This document shows, in pieces, positions 21,038 through 30,311 of a stretch of DNA of 64,000 nucleotides. The stretch's first letter is position 1. Each line of letters starts with the position of its first letter. The position numbers and the translations under genes were made by a program. The notes below the pieces were generated by a model. The model was not told the origin of the DNA, ran no database searches, and was given only the letters and a program-made list of their open reading frames with translations. Source of the stretch: Phycisphaerales bacterium (lineage in GTDB: Bacteria; Planctomycetota; Phycisphaerae; UBA1845; UTPLA1); assembly GCA_022360095.1 (NCBI GenBank), contig JAKSDK010001037.1:124001-188000 (forward strand), written 5' to 3'.

Positions 21038-21196
21038 TGTGGATATTCGGCATGAAATTAGGTCTTGAGGGGAATGATGCCGATGTGAGATGCGTTGTAT
21101 ACTGTTTAGCCGGCCGACTCAGGTGGCCGCGTCCTCGCACTCGAAAAAACCGATATTTTTGCAAAGGCGGCCTTTGTTCAATCCAAGGAGAATCTC

Positions 21197-22222
21197 GTGA
21201 AGTTTGCCTTGTCCATCATTGTGGTCCTGTCCAGCCTGGCTGTCACCGGGAACGTACATGCGAAACTCGGTGTCGGTGACAAGGCCCCCAAACTGTCGAT
21301 CAAGCACTGGATCAAGGGGAAGTCCGTCGATCCGACCTCCGCGTCTCCTGATAAAGTGTTCGTGGTCGAGTTCTGGGCGACCTGGTGCGGCCCGTGTGTG
21401 CATGGGATCCCACATTTGTCTGAGATGCAAGACCATTTCAAAGACAAAGGCGTGACTTTCATCGGCGTCAGCAACGAGTCTCGGTCCAAGGTTAAAAAAT
21501 TTCTGGACAAGGGTTATGACGCCAAAATGCGTTATACCGTGGCGATCGACGATAGCAATCAGACAAACAAGGCTTGGATGGCGGCCGCGGGCCAAAACGG
21601 CATTCCCTGCGCCTTCGTCGTCAAGGGCGGCCGCATCAAGTGGATCGGCCATCCCATGAACGGTCTCGATACTGTTGTGGCAGAGCAGTGTGGCGACACG
21701 AAGTATGCAGAGCGTAAGAAAAAACGGCAGTTGCTCGAGAAGAAGATCCAAGACGCTGCCAGGGACGAGAAATGGGAGCAGGTGTTGGAGGCGGTGGAAC
21801 AGATTCTGGAGTTGGATCCCCATAGTTTTTCCCACAAAGCGGCCAAGTATCATTTGCTGGTCGCAAGATTGAACAAAGCGGCTGAAGGTGCGAAGTGGGG
21901 TCGCAAGATTGTCGGCGTTTGTGACAGCGTTGAAAGCCTGGATGCGTTCGCCTGGAATCTATTGATGAATGAAGATTTTGATGAGCCGCGGGACGTCGAG
22001 CTAGCCAAGACGGCGATCAAGAAGGCCTTGAAGCTCAGTGACGAGAAATCGCCTTCCGTCATGGACACGTATGCCAGGGTCTTGTCGGTTTCGGGAGACC
22101 TCAAGGGCGCCATCCACTGGCAGAGCAAGGCGATCGAACTTTGCGATGACAGGCGTGCCAAACGAGATTACAAGAACCGACTGGCTGAATACAAAAAGCA
22201 AGCCAAGGCCGAAGAGGTGTAG
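21197..22222 (+). CDS. Exported TlpA-type thioredoxin protein with helical C-terminal repeat region
   Basis: The GTG at 21197 has AAGGAG 6 bp upstream. The 341-residue protein carries a signal peptide (about 1-22), a thioredoxin domain (about 27-165) with WCGPC in VEFWATWCGPCVHGIPH, and a C-terminal helical region (about 185-335) resembling TPR-like repeats (KWEQVLEAVEQILELDPHSFSHK). The combination suggests a periplasmic oxidoreductase docking to partners. It lies 25 bp before the next thioredoxin gene, with which it is probably cotranscribed. Confidence 0.85.
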   Translation: MKFALSIIVVLSSLAVTGNVHAKLGVGDKAPKLSIKHWIKGKSVDPTSASPDKVFVVEFWATWCGPCVHGIPHLSEMQDHFKDKGVTFIGVSNESRSKVKKFLDKGYDAKMRYTVAIDDSNQTNKAWMAAAGQNGIPCAFVVKGGRIKWIGHPMNGLDTVVAEQCGDTKYAERKKKRQLLEKKIQDAARDEKWEQVLEAVEQILELDPHSFSHKAAKYHLLVARLNKAAEGAKWGRKIVGVCDSVESLDAFAWNLLMNEDFDEPRDVELAKTAIKKALKLSDEKSPSVMDTYARVLSVSGDLKGAIHWQSKAIELCDDRRAKRDYKNRLAEYKKQAKAEEV

Positions 22223-22247
22223 GTTGTTTCGCGCATTCGGACATGAC

Positions 22248-23441
22248 ATGAGTTACAAAAAGATTCCATTCCTGGCCTTGATCGTCTTGCCGGCGCTGCC
22301 CCCGGTGTTGGCGGAAGAAGGGCCGGACATACAGGCGATTTTGAGCAGCGCGGATAGTGCGACGAGAGCGGTCAAGGCCGTCTCGTACGAGGCTGAGTTT
22401 TTTGGAGAAGGCGATCTGGCCGAGAAGTACCCTCGAATCCGTGGGAAGCTCAAGGCTCAGCAGCGACGGCGAAGTCTCGTAGACCAACTGTTAGGTCGTG
22501 ACCGGCAAAAGGATTATTTTCAACATTATCTGCGATTCTCGGGCGGCCTTAGTCCACCGAACAGCGATGTTGTCGAGGTGTTTGACGTCGCTTCGGACAC
22601 GCGGCAAGTCATTAGAATCGACCGTGGACAGCGACTCTTCTTGCGCGGACATATTTCCACTGCGGAGAAGCTAATCGATCGCGGCACGGCGATGTTCATG
22701 ATCGAGTATTTTCATCCAACTCCCTTTCAGGACGAACTTCAAGCTCGGCAAACCCGATACGAGGGCACGAAAACAATCGGCGATGTCGAGTGCGACGTGA
22801 TTCATGTGATCTATGATAAACCGGGTGCGTCGAACGCTCGGTGGTTCTTCGGACGCGATGACTCATTGCCGCGTCGGGTCGAACGCATCTACAATCGTCC
22901 CGGACTGAACGGGGCTCAGGTCTTGACCATCTCCAATCTGAATGTTTCACCACTGATTACGGCCGCCGATTTCCGGCCCGAGTGTCCCGGCGGATTTCGG
23001 AAGCAAAGCTACCTGTTGCCGGTGGGGCACAAGGCTCCGGACTGGGAGCTTAAGACGCCGGATGGTCGGACGGTCAGTCTTCGAAGTCTGCGGGGTCAGG
23101 TCGTGGTGATGGATTTCTGGGCAACATGGTGTGAGCCCTGCAAGAAGGCCATGCCCGATGTTCAGAAACTGCATGAGAAATTCAAGGGCCGCCCGGTCAA
23201 GATTCTCGGTGTTAACTGTTGGGAGAGAGACGGCGATCCCGTCAAGTGTATGAAATCGATGAATCTCGACTACACGCTTCTGCTGAATGCGAACCGCGTT
23301 GCCGAGGCATACAACGTCCCGGGCATCCCCACGTTTTACGTGATTGATCCGTCAGGGCGGATTGCATACGCGACGTCCGGCATCGTTCCCGAACGGAGCC
23401 AGGAATTATCCAGGATGATTGAGTTCGCGTTAAAGCGTTGA
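22248..23441 (+). CDS. Exported thioredoxin-domain protein, paralogue of the gene at 17978
   Basis: The ATG at 22248 gives 397 residues: signal peptide (MSYKKIPFLALIVLPALPPVLA), a LolA/DUF2092-like N-terminal domain, and a thioredoxin domain with WCEPC and PGIPTFYVIDPSG. Blocks such as VSYEAEFFGEGD, VECDVIHVIYDKPGA and VVMDFWATWCEPC match the paralogue at 17978 at corresponding positions, so the pair is an old duplication. The Glu inside CxxC instead of Gly should alter redox potential. Presumed periplasmic. Confidence 0.85.
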   Translation: MSYKKIPFLALIVLPALPPVLAEEGPDIQAILSSADSATRAVKAVSYEAEFFGEGDLAEKYPRIRGKLKAQQRRRSLVDQLLGRDRQKDYFQHYLRFSGGLSPPNSDVVEVFDVASDTRQVIRIDRGQRLFLRGHISTAEKLIDRGTAMFMIEYFHPTPFQDELQARQTRYEGTKTIGDVECDVIHVIYDKPGASNARWFFGRDDSLPRRVERIYNRPGLNGAQVLTISNLNVSPLITAADFRPECPGGFRKQSYLLPVGHKAPDWELKTPDGRTVSLRSLRGQVVVMDFWATWCEPCKKAMPDVQKLHEKFKGRPVKILGVNCWERDGDPVKCMKSMNLDYTLLLNANRVAEAYNVPGIPTFYVIDPSGRIAYATSGIVPERSQELSRMIEFALKR

Positions 23442-23474
23442 GCGTATGAGACGTCTCTTTTCTTCTTGATTGTA

Positions 23475-24260
23475 TCATCGCACGACCACGATCGTACCTG
23501 GCGATGCACGAAGATGTGCTGCGGCATTGCCTTGGTTGATCGCGACTTCCAGCATGCCGGTGGATCCGATGATCGCCAGGACCTCGCCTGGTCGTGCTTC
23601 CGCGTAAGTTGTGTGCAGGGGGCCAATGCGCAACGGGCCCACATGCACGTTGAGTTTCTCAGGCGGCATCTGGATGGTTTCCACGTCTTCGGCGCTGATA
23701 TTGGAGATGACGTTCCCAAAATGATCGACGTACAGTACTTGGCCTTCAAGACCGCCCTGTGGTAGGACGTGTGGACGTTCGATGTTGAGCAACTCAAGTT
23801 CATGGAGTTCAGGTCCGACGCGCTCCAGGCCCATGCCCTGCCAGAGGTGTCCCGCTACGGGCGCGAAGATGTCGCGGCCGTGAAAAGTATTGCTGACCTC
23901 GGTGAGGAAGAGGCGACTATTCTCGACGGAACGCAACTCATCCAAAATGAAGTCACGATGCACGAAACTTAGCAGACCATTGTCGGGTGCAAGAATGGTC
24001 TGAGCGCCGTAACGGGCGGCCAATATCTGACGTGACGTTCCCACGCCCGGATCGACAATGACGACGTGAATCGTCCCTGCGGGGAAATGCTCAAACACCT
24101 GCCTGAGCACGAACGCTCCATGTACGACATCGTGCGACTGGATGAGGTGGGTGACATCGATGATTTGCGCGCTTGGGGCCCGTTGAAGAATGGCTCCCTT
24201 CAGACATGCGACGTAATGGTCACTTTCGCCAAAATCGGTGATCAGCGTGATGGCACTCAT
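23475..24260 (-). CDS. S-adenosylmethionine hydrolase (SAM hydroxide adenosyltransferase family)
   Basis: The 261-residue protein belongs to the chlorinase/fluorinase/duf-62 superfamily. Visible hallmarks are ITLITDFGESDHYV at the N-terminus, VHVVIVDPGVGTSR, APDNGLLS, GRDIFAPVAGHL and YVDHFGNVISNI. The Asp-Arg-His set of the hydrolases is present and the halogenase-specific insertion loop is not apparent, so cleavage of SAM to adenosine and methionine is expected. It converges with the thioredoxin gene and is not clustered with methionine genes. Confidence 0.88.
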   Translation of the reverse strand: MSAITLITDFGESDHYVACLKGAILQRAPSAQIIDVTHLIQSHDVVHGAFVLRQVFEHFPAGTIHVVIVDPGVGTSRQILAARYGAQTILAPDNGLLSFVHRDFILDELRSVENSRLFLTEVSNTFHGRDIFAPVAGHLWQGMGLERVGPELHELELLNIERPHVLPQGGLEGQVLYVDHFGNVISNISAEDVETIQMPPEKLNVHVGPLRIGPLHTTYAEARPGEVLAIIGSTGMLEVAINQGNAAAHLRASPGTIVVVR

Positions 24261-24695
24261 GGCCTTTGGTTCCCTAAACTCAGTTTTCTATTGAGGTTAG
24301 CAATCTGAGAACGAAGCGCCAACCGGCCTGAACCGCGCCTGATTTCGTTATTGGCACCTGCGAATCTTGGACACCGCTTTGTTGGACATACACCGACGAT
24401 CCTACGTCCTAGAACCGTCTTCATGGCCTTGCGAGGCCTTGAAATGTAAACTTATATTAATATTATGTTTATGCTTAATCTGGCGATCGTGGCGGAGATC
24501 TATACCGTTGATTCGCTCGGCTTGATTGACGAGATCGCCTATGATTTTGGTCAGGATATCGAGCCGTACAGGCGATAGTAGGTTTTGATCTTGTGATCAG
24601 GTGGCGCTTACACTCGGCCTGGTTGCAGGAGGGGATCTTGGTCGGGCACTGCGAGCACTGAAGTATCGGACTCGCGGTCCCGCGGCAAAGAGACT
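24261..24695. other. Long intergenic region with an AT-rich patch
   Basis: About 435 bp between two divergent genes. A very AT-rich patch (about 24440-24468, with ATATTAATATTATG) stands out against the GC-rich surroundings and could hold promoters. It includes one small frame (listed separately). I see no riboswitch motif. Confidence 0.5.
24465..24578 (+). CDS. Possible 37-residue small protein
   Basis: An ATG directly after the AT-rich patch opens a frame starting MFMLNLAIVAEIYTV and ending IEPYRR before TAG at 24576-24578. It is amphipathic and contains no known motif. There is no convincing ribosome site. It may equally be a gene remnant or chance. Confidence 0.2.
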   Translation: MFMLNLAIVAEIYTVDSLGLIDEIAYDFGQDIEPYRR

Positions 24696-26981
24696 ATGTG
24701 GCAGTTTGGACCATTTCGCTCGCACCGATCGTCTGAGGGCCGCCGAAAACTGACCAACGGCACACAGCCTTGGCATCAGCGCTTTCGGGCGATCCTGTGT
24801 TGGCCCCTTGTCATTGCAGTGGGGTTTTGGGCATGCACGACCTTGATCGTGCTTTCCGCCGACGAGCCCCTTTTGTATTCCGTCGGAATGGAACTGAGCC
24901 GGCCCGTTCTTTCGCGGGTCGATTTCGAACGCGTCAACGAATTCCAGACTGAGGAGTTGCGTCGAAAAACGCAGCAGGCCATCCCCAATTACTTTCTTCT
25001 GAATAAGGCACTCGTCGATCAGATCCAGGCCGAGTTTCGGGACCTTCACGCGGCGGTGAAGGCCTCGGAGGACTTCGAGAAGTACCAAGAAGCCCACAGT
25101 GATAACTGGCCCTTGGATGAAAAAGCATTCGAAGTTCTGCAATCGCTGACGGATGAACACGGTAGTGACAAGTTCAGGCTCAATGTCGATAAACTCGCCA
25201 GGAGCCTGGCCGGAAGGGAAATGATCGAGCGCGCGGAGGTCGATCGCGAAATTCGAAGTACGGCCAGTCACGTGATGCTTGGCGGAAGCCATGGTAAGTT
25301 TCGAGAGGTTCTCAAAGAGCGTCTCAACTATGCGACCAATCCCGGTGACGTCGAAGCGCTGGCGGGCAGCCTGGTCCGCGGATTGTTTGCAGAGGAAATC
25401 AAGCCGCTTCTTATGTCGATCATCATCAAGGCCATATCGCCCGGGAACGATCAATATCAGCCGGTTTACGTCTTCGAGGCCGCCTTGACCAAGAGCAAGA
25501 CGGAGGAGGCGGCGGCTTCGGTTCCGTTCGTGAAGGATCGCTACGAAGCCGGTGATCGTCTGGTCAATGTGGGGCGCATCACGGGCGAGGAGTTTGCGTT
25601 ACTGAAGATCGAGCACGAAGCCTATTTGAGTCTGCTCGGCACGGATCAGCAGCTACGCGATCGTTGGCAAAAGAAGTGTTGGGGTCTCATGGGTGTGATT
25701 CTCCTCGTCACGCTCGGTTTGTGCATATTTACATATTACGTACAACCGCGAATTGCTCGGAAAACGCCGCGGGCATTTGCGCTCGCCGGGCTGTTGCTTG
25801 TCATGTTGGCGTTCGATCGCTTTGTCCTGCTTCCGTTTGAAGATTCGCCGGTGTGGAGCGTCATTACCATCGCCATGTCCGCTGCGATTTTGACGATCGC
25901 CTATTCACAGTTGTTTGCCATTGGGACGACGGCGGCCTTGTCGCTATTGACCATTCTCGCTCTCGGTGCGTCTTACAGCATGGTGATCGTGCTATTAACC
26001 GTGGCGGCCGTGACGGTCCTGATGTTGCGGGAGATTCGGACCCGCATGAAAATGCTCAAAGTCGGTGTGGCCACATCTGTCGCCGCATTCTCAGCCACGC
26101 TCTTGATTGGGTTGGCGGACGGGCAGGGTGCCAATTGGTTCAACGCCGGCCTTGCGTTCCTGGCCGCCGGGGCGGGACTCAGCCTTGTGCTTGTTCTGCT
26201 TCCAGTGATCGAGAAGCTCTTCGGTATCACGACAAGCCTGACCCTGTTGGAATGGGCGGACAACAGTCACCCGCTTCTGCGACAGTTGATCGAGAGAGCA
26301 CCTGGAACCTGGCAACACAGCAACCTTTTGGGCAGCATGGCGGAAACCGCTGCGGAAGAGATCGGAGCGAACGGTCTTTTGGTTCGCGTCGGCGCTTACT
26401 ATCATGACATCGGGAAGATCTGCAAGCCCAACTATTTTATCGAAAACCAGGAAGCGCAGATGAACGCTCATCGCGGTCTGGCCCCAACGATGAGTTTGCT
26501 TGTCATCCTCGCGCATGTGAAAGACGGGCTTGCCATGGCCCGGGAAAATCGTCTGCCGCCTGTTCTGCATCAGTTTATCGCAGAGCATCACGGCACGACC
26601 GTTGTAAGCTATTTTCACCATATGGCGTCGAAGGAAGCCAAGGCCAGCGGCGAGAAGCACCGGGAAATCAGCGACACGGAGTTTCGATATCCCGGTCCCA
26701 AACCTCGTTCGCGAGAGTCGGCCATCTTGATGTTATGTGACGGTGTCGAGGGTGCTGTGCGCTCGCTGCAAGACCCGACACCCGGGAGAATCGAAGGCAA
26801 GGTGCATGAGATTCTGATGGCTCGTTTGATGGACGGCCAGTTTGACGATTGTGAAATCACGCTGAAAGAACTGGCCCGAATCGAGCAGAGTCTCGTTAAG
26901 AGCCTTCGGGCCATTCACCATGGCCGCATTGCCTATCCCAAGAGCATCGAGCCGGCCACAGCTCAAGTCAGCACCGCATGA
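24696..26981 (+). CDS. 7TM-HD phosphodiesterase, PgpH/YqfF type
   Basis: The 761-residue membrane protein has one N-terminal helix (about 30-55), a large external domain (about 60-325), seven clustered helices (about 328-505) and a cytosolic HD domain (about 530-740) with WQHSN (H540) and HDIGK (570-574), then HHGTT. This is the architecture of PgpH, which hydrolyses cyclic di-AMP in Listeria. No cyclic di-AMP cyclase lies in the window, so the substrate is inferred. The gene overlaps ybeY by 4 bp (ATGA) and heads an operon. Confidence 0.9.
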   Translation: MWQFGPFRSHRSSEGRRKLTNGTQPWHQRFRAILCWPLVIAVGFWACTTLIVLSADEPLLYSVGMELSRPVLSRVDFERVNEFQTEELRRKTQQAIPNYFLLNKALVDQIQAEFRDLHAAVKASEDFEKYQEAHSDNWPLDEKAFEVLQSLTDEHGSDKFRLNVDKLARSLAGREMIERAEVDREIRSTASHVMLGGSHGKFREVLKERLNYATNPGDVEALAGSLVRGLFAEEIKPLLMSIIIKAISPGNDQYQPVYVFEAALTKSKTEEAAASVPFVKDRYEAGDRLVNVGRITGEEFALLKIEHEAYLSLLGTDQQLRDRWQKKCWGLMGVILLVTLGLCIFTYYVQPRIARKTPRAFALAGLLLVMLAFDRFVLLPFEDSPVWSVITIAMSAAILTIAYSQLFAIGTTAALSLLTILALGASYSMVIVLLTVAAVTVLMLREIRTRMKMLKVGVATSVAAFSATLLIGLADGQGANWFNAGLAFLAAGAGLSLVLVLLPVIEKLFGITTSLTLLEWADNSHPLLRQLIERAPGTWQHSNLLGSMAETAAEEIGANGLLVRVGAYYHDIGKICKPNYFIENQEAQMNAHRGLAPTMSLLVILAHVKDGLAMARENRLPPVLHQFIAEHHGTTVVSYFHHMASKEAKASGEKHREISDTEFRYPGPKPRSRESAILMLCDGVEGAVRSLQDPTPGRIEGKVHEILMARLMDGQFDDCEITLKELARIEQSLVKSLRAIHHGRIAYPKSIEPATAQVSTA

Positions 26982-27529
26982 CCGAAACTGAAGATCAAAC
27001 TGACCAAGACCCTCCTTCCAACGGCTCGCGTCGTCGGTTGTCGATTGTGATTTCCGATTGCCCCGAGGGCCTGGAGCAGGCCGTATGCGATGCCGCCCGA
27101 TTGACATTAAGATCACATAATATTCGTCGAGGTTGCCTGGAAGTCGCGGTCGTGGGGATGGCGGAAATGTGCCGACAGCACGAGCGTTGGATGGGGGACG
27201 CTTCGCCTACAGACGTCTTGACGTTCGACCTGCGTGACAAGATTGAAGCCGGCGTCGTTGACGGGCAACTGCTCGTGTGCAAGTCCGTGGCACGCCGTCG
27301 AGCGCGAGGGCGGGGCGCCGATTGGCGCGGTGAACTCTTGCTTTACGTGGTACACGGTTGTTTGCACCTTTGCGGCTATGATGATCAGGACGAGTCCGAA
27401 GCGAGTCGAATGCATGAGCGGGAAGATCAGATTCTCTCTGATCTGGGATGGGGCGAAGTCTATTCCAAATTGACGGCCCGGAGGCGTAAGAAAACGCGGA
27501 ATAGCATCGTGCGAGGATTCATGGCATGA
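26978..27529 (+). CDS. ybeY: Endoribonuclease YbeY (rRNA maturation)
   Basis: The 183-residue protein fits YbeY, a metal-dependent RNase in 16S rRNA maturation. It has the conserved fold blocks CRQHERWMGDASPTDVLTF and the metal motif HGCLHLCGYDDQDE. In canonical YbeY the motif is HGxLHLxGYDH; here the first two His (126, 130) are kept and the third ligand is Asp136. A C-terminal basic tail (ARRRKKTRN) is extra. It overlaps both neighbours by ATGA, implying translational coupling with the PgpH-like and nitrilase-like genes. Confidence 0.88.
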   Translation: MTETEDQTDQDPPSNGSRRRLSIVISDCPEGLEQAVCDAARLTLRSHNIRRGCLEVAVVGMAEMCRQHERWMGDASPTDVLTFDLRDKIEAGVVDGQLLVCKSVARRRARGRGADWRGELLLYVVHGCLHLCGYDDQDESEASRMHEREDQILSDLGWGEVYSKLTARRRKKTRNSIVRGFMA

Positions 27530-28287
27530 GAATCGCCGTGGTTCAACTGGCAGTGAAGCCGGAACATCGTACCGAGACTCTTCAGAACGCCCTTGGTGAG
27601 ATCGATGCCGTCTGCGAGGCGGATCCGGCGCCTGACCTGGTCTTGCTCCCTGCCTTTGTCGATACGTTGACCGTCGCTTCGAAACGAGCCGTGGTCTGCG
27701 AAAGGCTGCACGGTCAGACCGCGTCCGCCTGCGGTCTTCGAGCTCGAAATTGGGGTGTTTTCATCGCGCTCGGTCAGGCGGAGCGGAGTTCGAACAAACC
27801 GTTTGTCACGAGCGTATTGATCGATCGAGACGGTGACATCCGTTTGGCTCAGCGCCAGGTTTCGTTCGAAACGTCCGGCTCGGATGTATTTGAGGCGGGC
27901 GAGCGTATCGCAGTGACGGATGTTCTCTTGGGGCGCATCGCACTTCTGACCGGGGATGATTTGCTCGATCCCGGAGCCTGGGATGCCGTGATTCGGGCCC
28001 ATGCTCAAATTGTTCTGGGGACCGCCTGTTGGTCGCAACGAGAATCCGATGAGCGTCAGATTCAGCAAATCAGATCACGGATCGCGGAGCAGGCCAAGCG
28101 GTGTGGTCGTTGGTGCGCAGTCGCCGACGTTACGACAAGCCCGGATGGTGAGGGTCCGTATTGTCCGGGGTTGAGCGCCGTTTTCGATGAAAAGGGGGAG
28201 ATCATGGCCGCGGCGGAGCTGGGTGCCGCAACGACGTTTTCGGTGGAGGTCGCGATAGCCGATCCGTTTGTTGCCGATGATGCGTAA
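27526..28287 (+). CDS. Nitrilase-fold protein lacking the catalytic triad (pseudoenzyme)
   Basis: The 253-residue protein follows the carbon-nitrogen hydrolase fold: MRIAVVQLAVKP at the start, DLVLLPAFVD, LIDRDGDIRLAQRQVSF, GRIALLTGDDLLDPGAW, ending with LSAVFDEKGEIMAAA. Active members need Glu, Lys and Cys in LPE, YRK and ICYD; here these are LPA, QRQ and TGDD, so all three are gone. It is locked into the operon by a 4-bp overlap with ybeY. A binding or regulatory role is possible; hydrolysis is unlikely. Confidence 0.8.
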   Translation: MRIAVVQLAVKPEHRTETLQNALGEIDAVCEADPAPDLVLLPAFVDTLTVASKRAVVCERLHGQTASACGLRARNWGVFIALGQAERSSNKPFVTSVLIDRDGDIRLAQRQVSFETSGSDVFEAGERIAVTDVLLGRIALLTGDDLLDPGAWDAVIRAHAQIVLGTACWSQRESDERQIQQIRSRIAEQAKRCGRWCAVADVTTSPDGEGPYCPGLSAVFDEKGEIMAAAELGAATTFSVEVAIADPFVADDA

Positions 28288-28314
28288 CAAGAGGAGGAAA
28301 GAAAGAGCTCTGTG

Positions 28315-29568
28315 ATGTTCATTGGCTTGATAGTTCTCTGGTCGTTGTTTGTATTGCTGTTCGCCACCGCGGTCATGGCGATCCGGGCCGTATCTCATAC
28401 GAGGCTCAGCGCGATTCTGAAGAATCGATCAAACGAAGCGCAACTGACCCAGTTTTTTAGCCATCAGCACGAATACGAACGGATGGTCTCGGTTTATCAG
28501 CAGCTTTGCGTGATTCTGTTCGTGCTGACTCTTTTCGTCTGGTTTTCCGCGACGGAGCCCTGGTATGTTCGGTCGCTTTATGTACTGCTGATCTCTTTGC
28601 CCTGGCTGGTGCTCTTCGGTGTAGGCATCCCTGCAGGATGGGCACGATATGCAGGTGACGCCTTTCTTGCGAGAACACTGCCGCTGTTGGAAGTGCTCCG
28701 GAAGGTGAGCACGCCTCTGCTCAAGTTCATCAATGCATTGGATGAAATCGTGCGACGGCTTTCCGGTGCGCCTGAGGGAACGCAGGACAAGTCCGAGCAG
28801 ATCGAGTTGGAAATCATGGACGCCGTTCGTCACGGCGAAACCAGCGGCGCCGTCGATGCAACCGAACGGGCCATGATCAAGTCCGTCATGGTTCTCGATG
28901 AAACCTCGGTTGGTGAAATCATGACTCCGCGTACGGACATGATCGGGATCGACGTGGATTCCGACTACGAACATGTGCGCGAGTTGCTCGTCAGCAAGGG
29001 CTATTCGCGCATCCCGGTCTATGAGGAGTCTCTCGATCACATTGTCGGCGTGCTCTATGCGAAGGATCTGCTCAGAATCGCCGCCGGCGAGACTTTTTCG
29101 TTGCGAGAGACGATGCGCGACGTCACTTTCGTCCCGGAAACGAAGGATCTTGCCTCGCTGCTGCGCGAATTTCAGGCGAACCGTGTTCACATCACGATTG
29201 TTATCGATGAATACGGTGGTACGGCAGGTTTGGTGACGTTTGAGGACATTCTCGAAGAACTCGTTGGTGAGATCACGGATGAGCACGAAGCCCCGCCGGT
29301 GCCGCCGATCAATCGGATTGATGACAAGACGGCCGTCATCGATGCAAGGGTCCGTGTGGATGAGCTTAACGAGACGCTGGAGATGGCCTTGCCGGAAGAT
29401 GAGGCCTACGACACGGTCGGGGGTTTTATCTTCAGCAAGTTGGGGCGAATTCCCAAGGTCGGGGAATGCATCGTCGAGAACGGCACGAAGATTGAAATTC
29501 TCGAAGCGGAAGAGCGCAGTGTCAGTCGTCTTCGAATCCATCGTCTGGATTCGGTCACTCAAGAGTAG
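28315..29568 (+). CDS. CorC/HlyC family protein with CBS pair
   Basis: The protein (417 residues; a GTG three bases upstream is an alternative start) has an N-terminal membrane region (about 1-110), a linker, a CBS-domain pair (about 185-310; [61 protein letters not shown]) and a C-terminal CorC/HlyC domain (about 325-410, [20 protein letters not shown]). Family members are linked to Mg/Co efflux. The membrane part does not look like a full CNNM domain. GAGGAGG precedes it. It is followed after 5 bp by recO. Confidence 0.88.
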   Translation: MFIGLIVLWSLFVLLFATAVMAIRAVSHTRLSAILKNRSNEAQLTQFFSHQHEYERMVSVYQQLCVILFVLTLFVWFSATEPWYVRSLYVLLISLPWLVLFGVGIPAGWARYAGDAFLARTLPLLEVLRKVSTPLLKFINALDEIVRRLSGAPEGTQDKSEQIELEIMDAVRHGETSGAVDATERAMIKSVMVLDETSVGEIMTPRTDMIGIDVDSDYEHVRELLVSKGYSRIPVYEESLDHIVGVLYAKDLLRIAAGETFSLRETMRDVTFVPETKDLASLLREFQANRVHITIVIDEYGGTAGLVTFEDILEELVGEITDEHEAPPVPPINRIDDKTAVIDARVRVDELNETLEMALPEDEAYDTVGGFIFSKLGRIPKVGECIVENGTKIEILEAEERSVSRLRIHRLDSVTQE

Positions 29569-29573
29569 CTCAC

Positions 29574-30305
29574 GTGGCCCTGATCAAGGATACCGCCATC
29601 GTATTGCGACGTCTGGACTACAGTGAAACGTCGCAGGTTCTCGTCCTGCTCACGCGCGAGCATGGGCAACTGCGGATCATCGCCAAGGGCATCAAGCGAA
29701 GCACCCGGAATCGCGCGGCCGTGGGGATCGACCTCCTTGAACGAGGAAGGATTGTTTTTTCGCTACGGTCGGGAAAAGAGGACGGACTCGCCACGCTGAC
29801 GGAATGGCATCAGGAGGACAACTATGCCCATCTGCAACGCAGCCTTCCCCGATGTTATGCCGCCCAATATTCAGCCGAAGTCACGTCTCAGTTGACCGAG
29901 GTGCTTGACCCGCACCCGATGTTGTTCGACGGCCTGCATCGATTGCTGGACGCCTTGGCCGACGAGGATGTTCTTGTTTGCCTGGTGGATTATCTCTGGT
30001 TGATGCTCAAGGAGATTGGACTGCAACCGGAACTGTCGCGTTGCGTCAGTTGTAACGGCGATGTGGCGGGTGAGCCGGTGTTACATTTCAGCTCACGGCA
30101 GGGCGGTGTGATTTGCCGAGATTGCGAACCGGCCATGGTCGAGAAACGCCGGATGCGGTCTGAGGTTGCACAGGGGTTGGTGTCGGGCAAACGCGAAGAC
30201 GATCCCGCCGCATTTGATCTGCTCGACTATCATCTGCGTGAGATCATGTTCAGGCCGGCAAAACTTTCCAGCCCGCTTCGAGCGGCATTGAAGATTAAAG
30301 CTTGA
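29574..30305 (+). CDS. recO: DNA repair protein RecO
   Basis: RecO loads RecA with RecR at gaps. The 243-residue protein starts at GTG 29574 with the family N-terminus ALIKDTAIVLRRLDYSETSQ, an OB-fold (about 1-80), a helical domain, and the C4 zinc site CVSC...CRDC (about 156-182). The YbeY-CorC-RecO neighbourhood is the usual one in many bacteria. It ends 6 bp from the convergent polyprenyl synthase gene. Confidence 0.93.
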   Translation: MALIKDTAIVLRRLDYSETSQVLVLLTREHGQLRIIAKGIKRSTRNRAAVGIDLLERGRIVFSLRSGKEDGLATLTEWHQEDNYAHLQRSLPRCYAAQYSAEVTSQLTEVLDPHPMLFDGLHRLLDALADEDVLVCLVDYLWLMLKEIGLQPELSRCVSCNGDVAGEPVLHFSSRQGGVICRDCEPAMVEKRRMRSEVAQGLVSGKREDDPAAFDLLDYHLREIMFRPAKLSSPLRAALKIKA

Positions 30306-30311
30306 CGGGGA

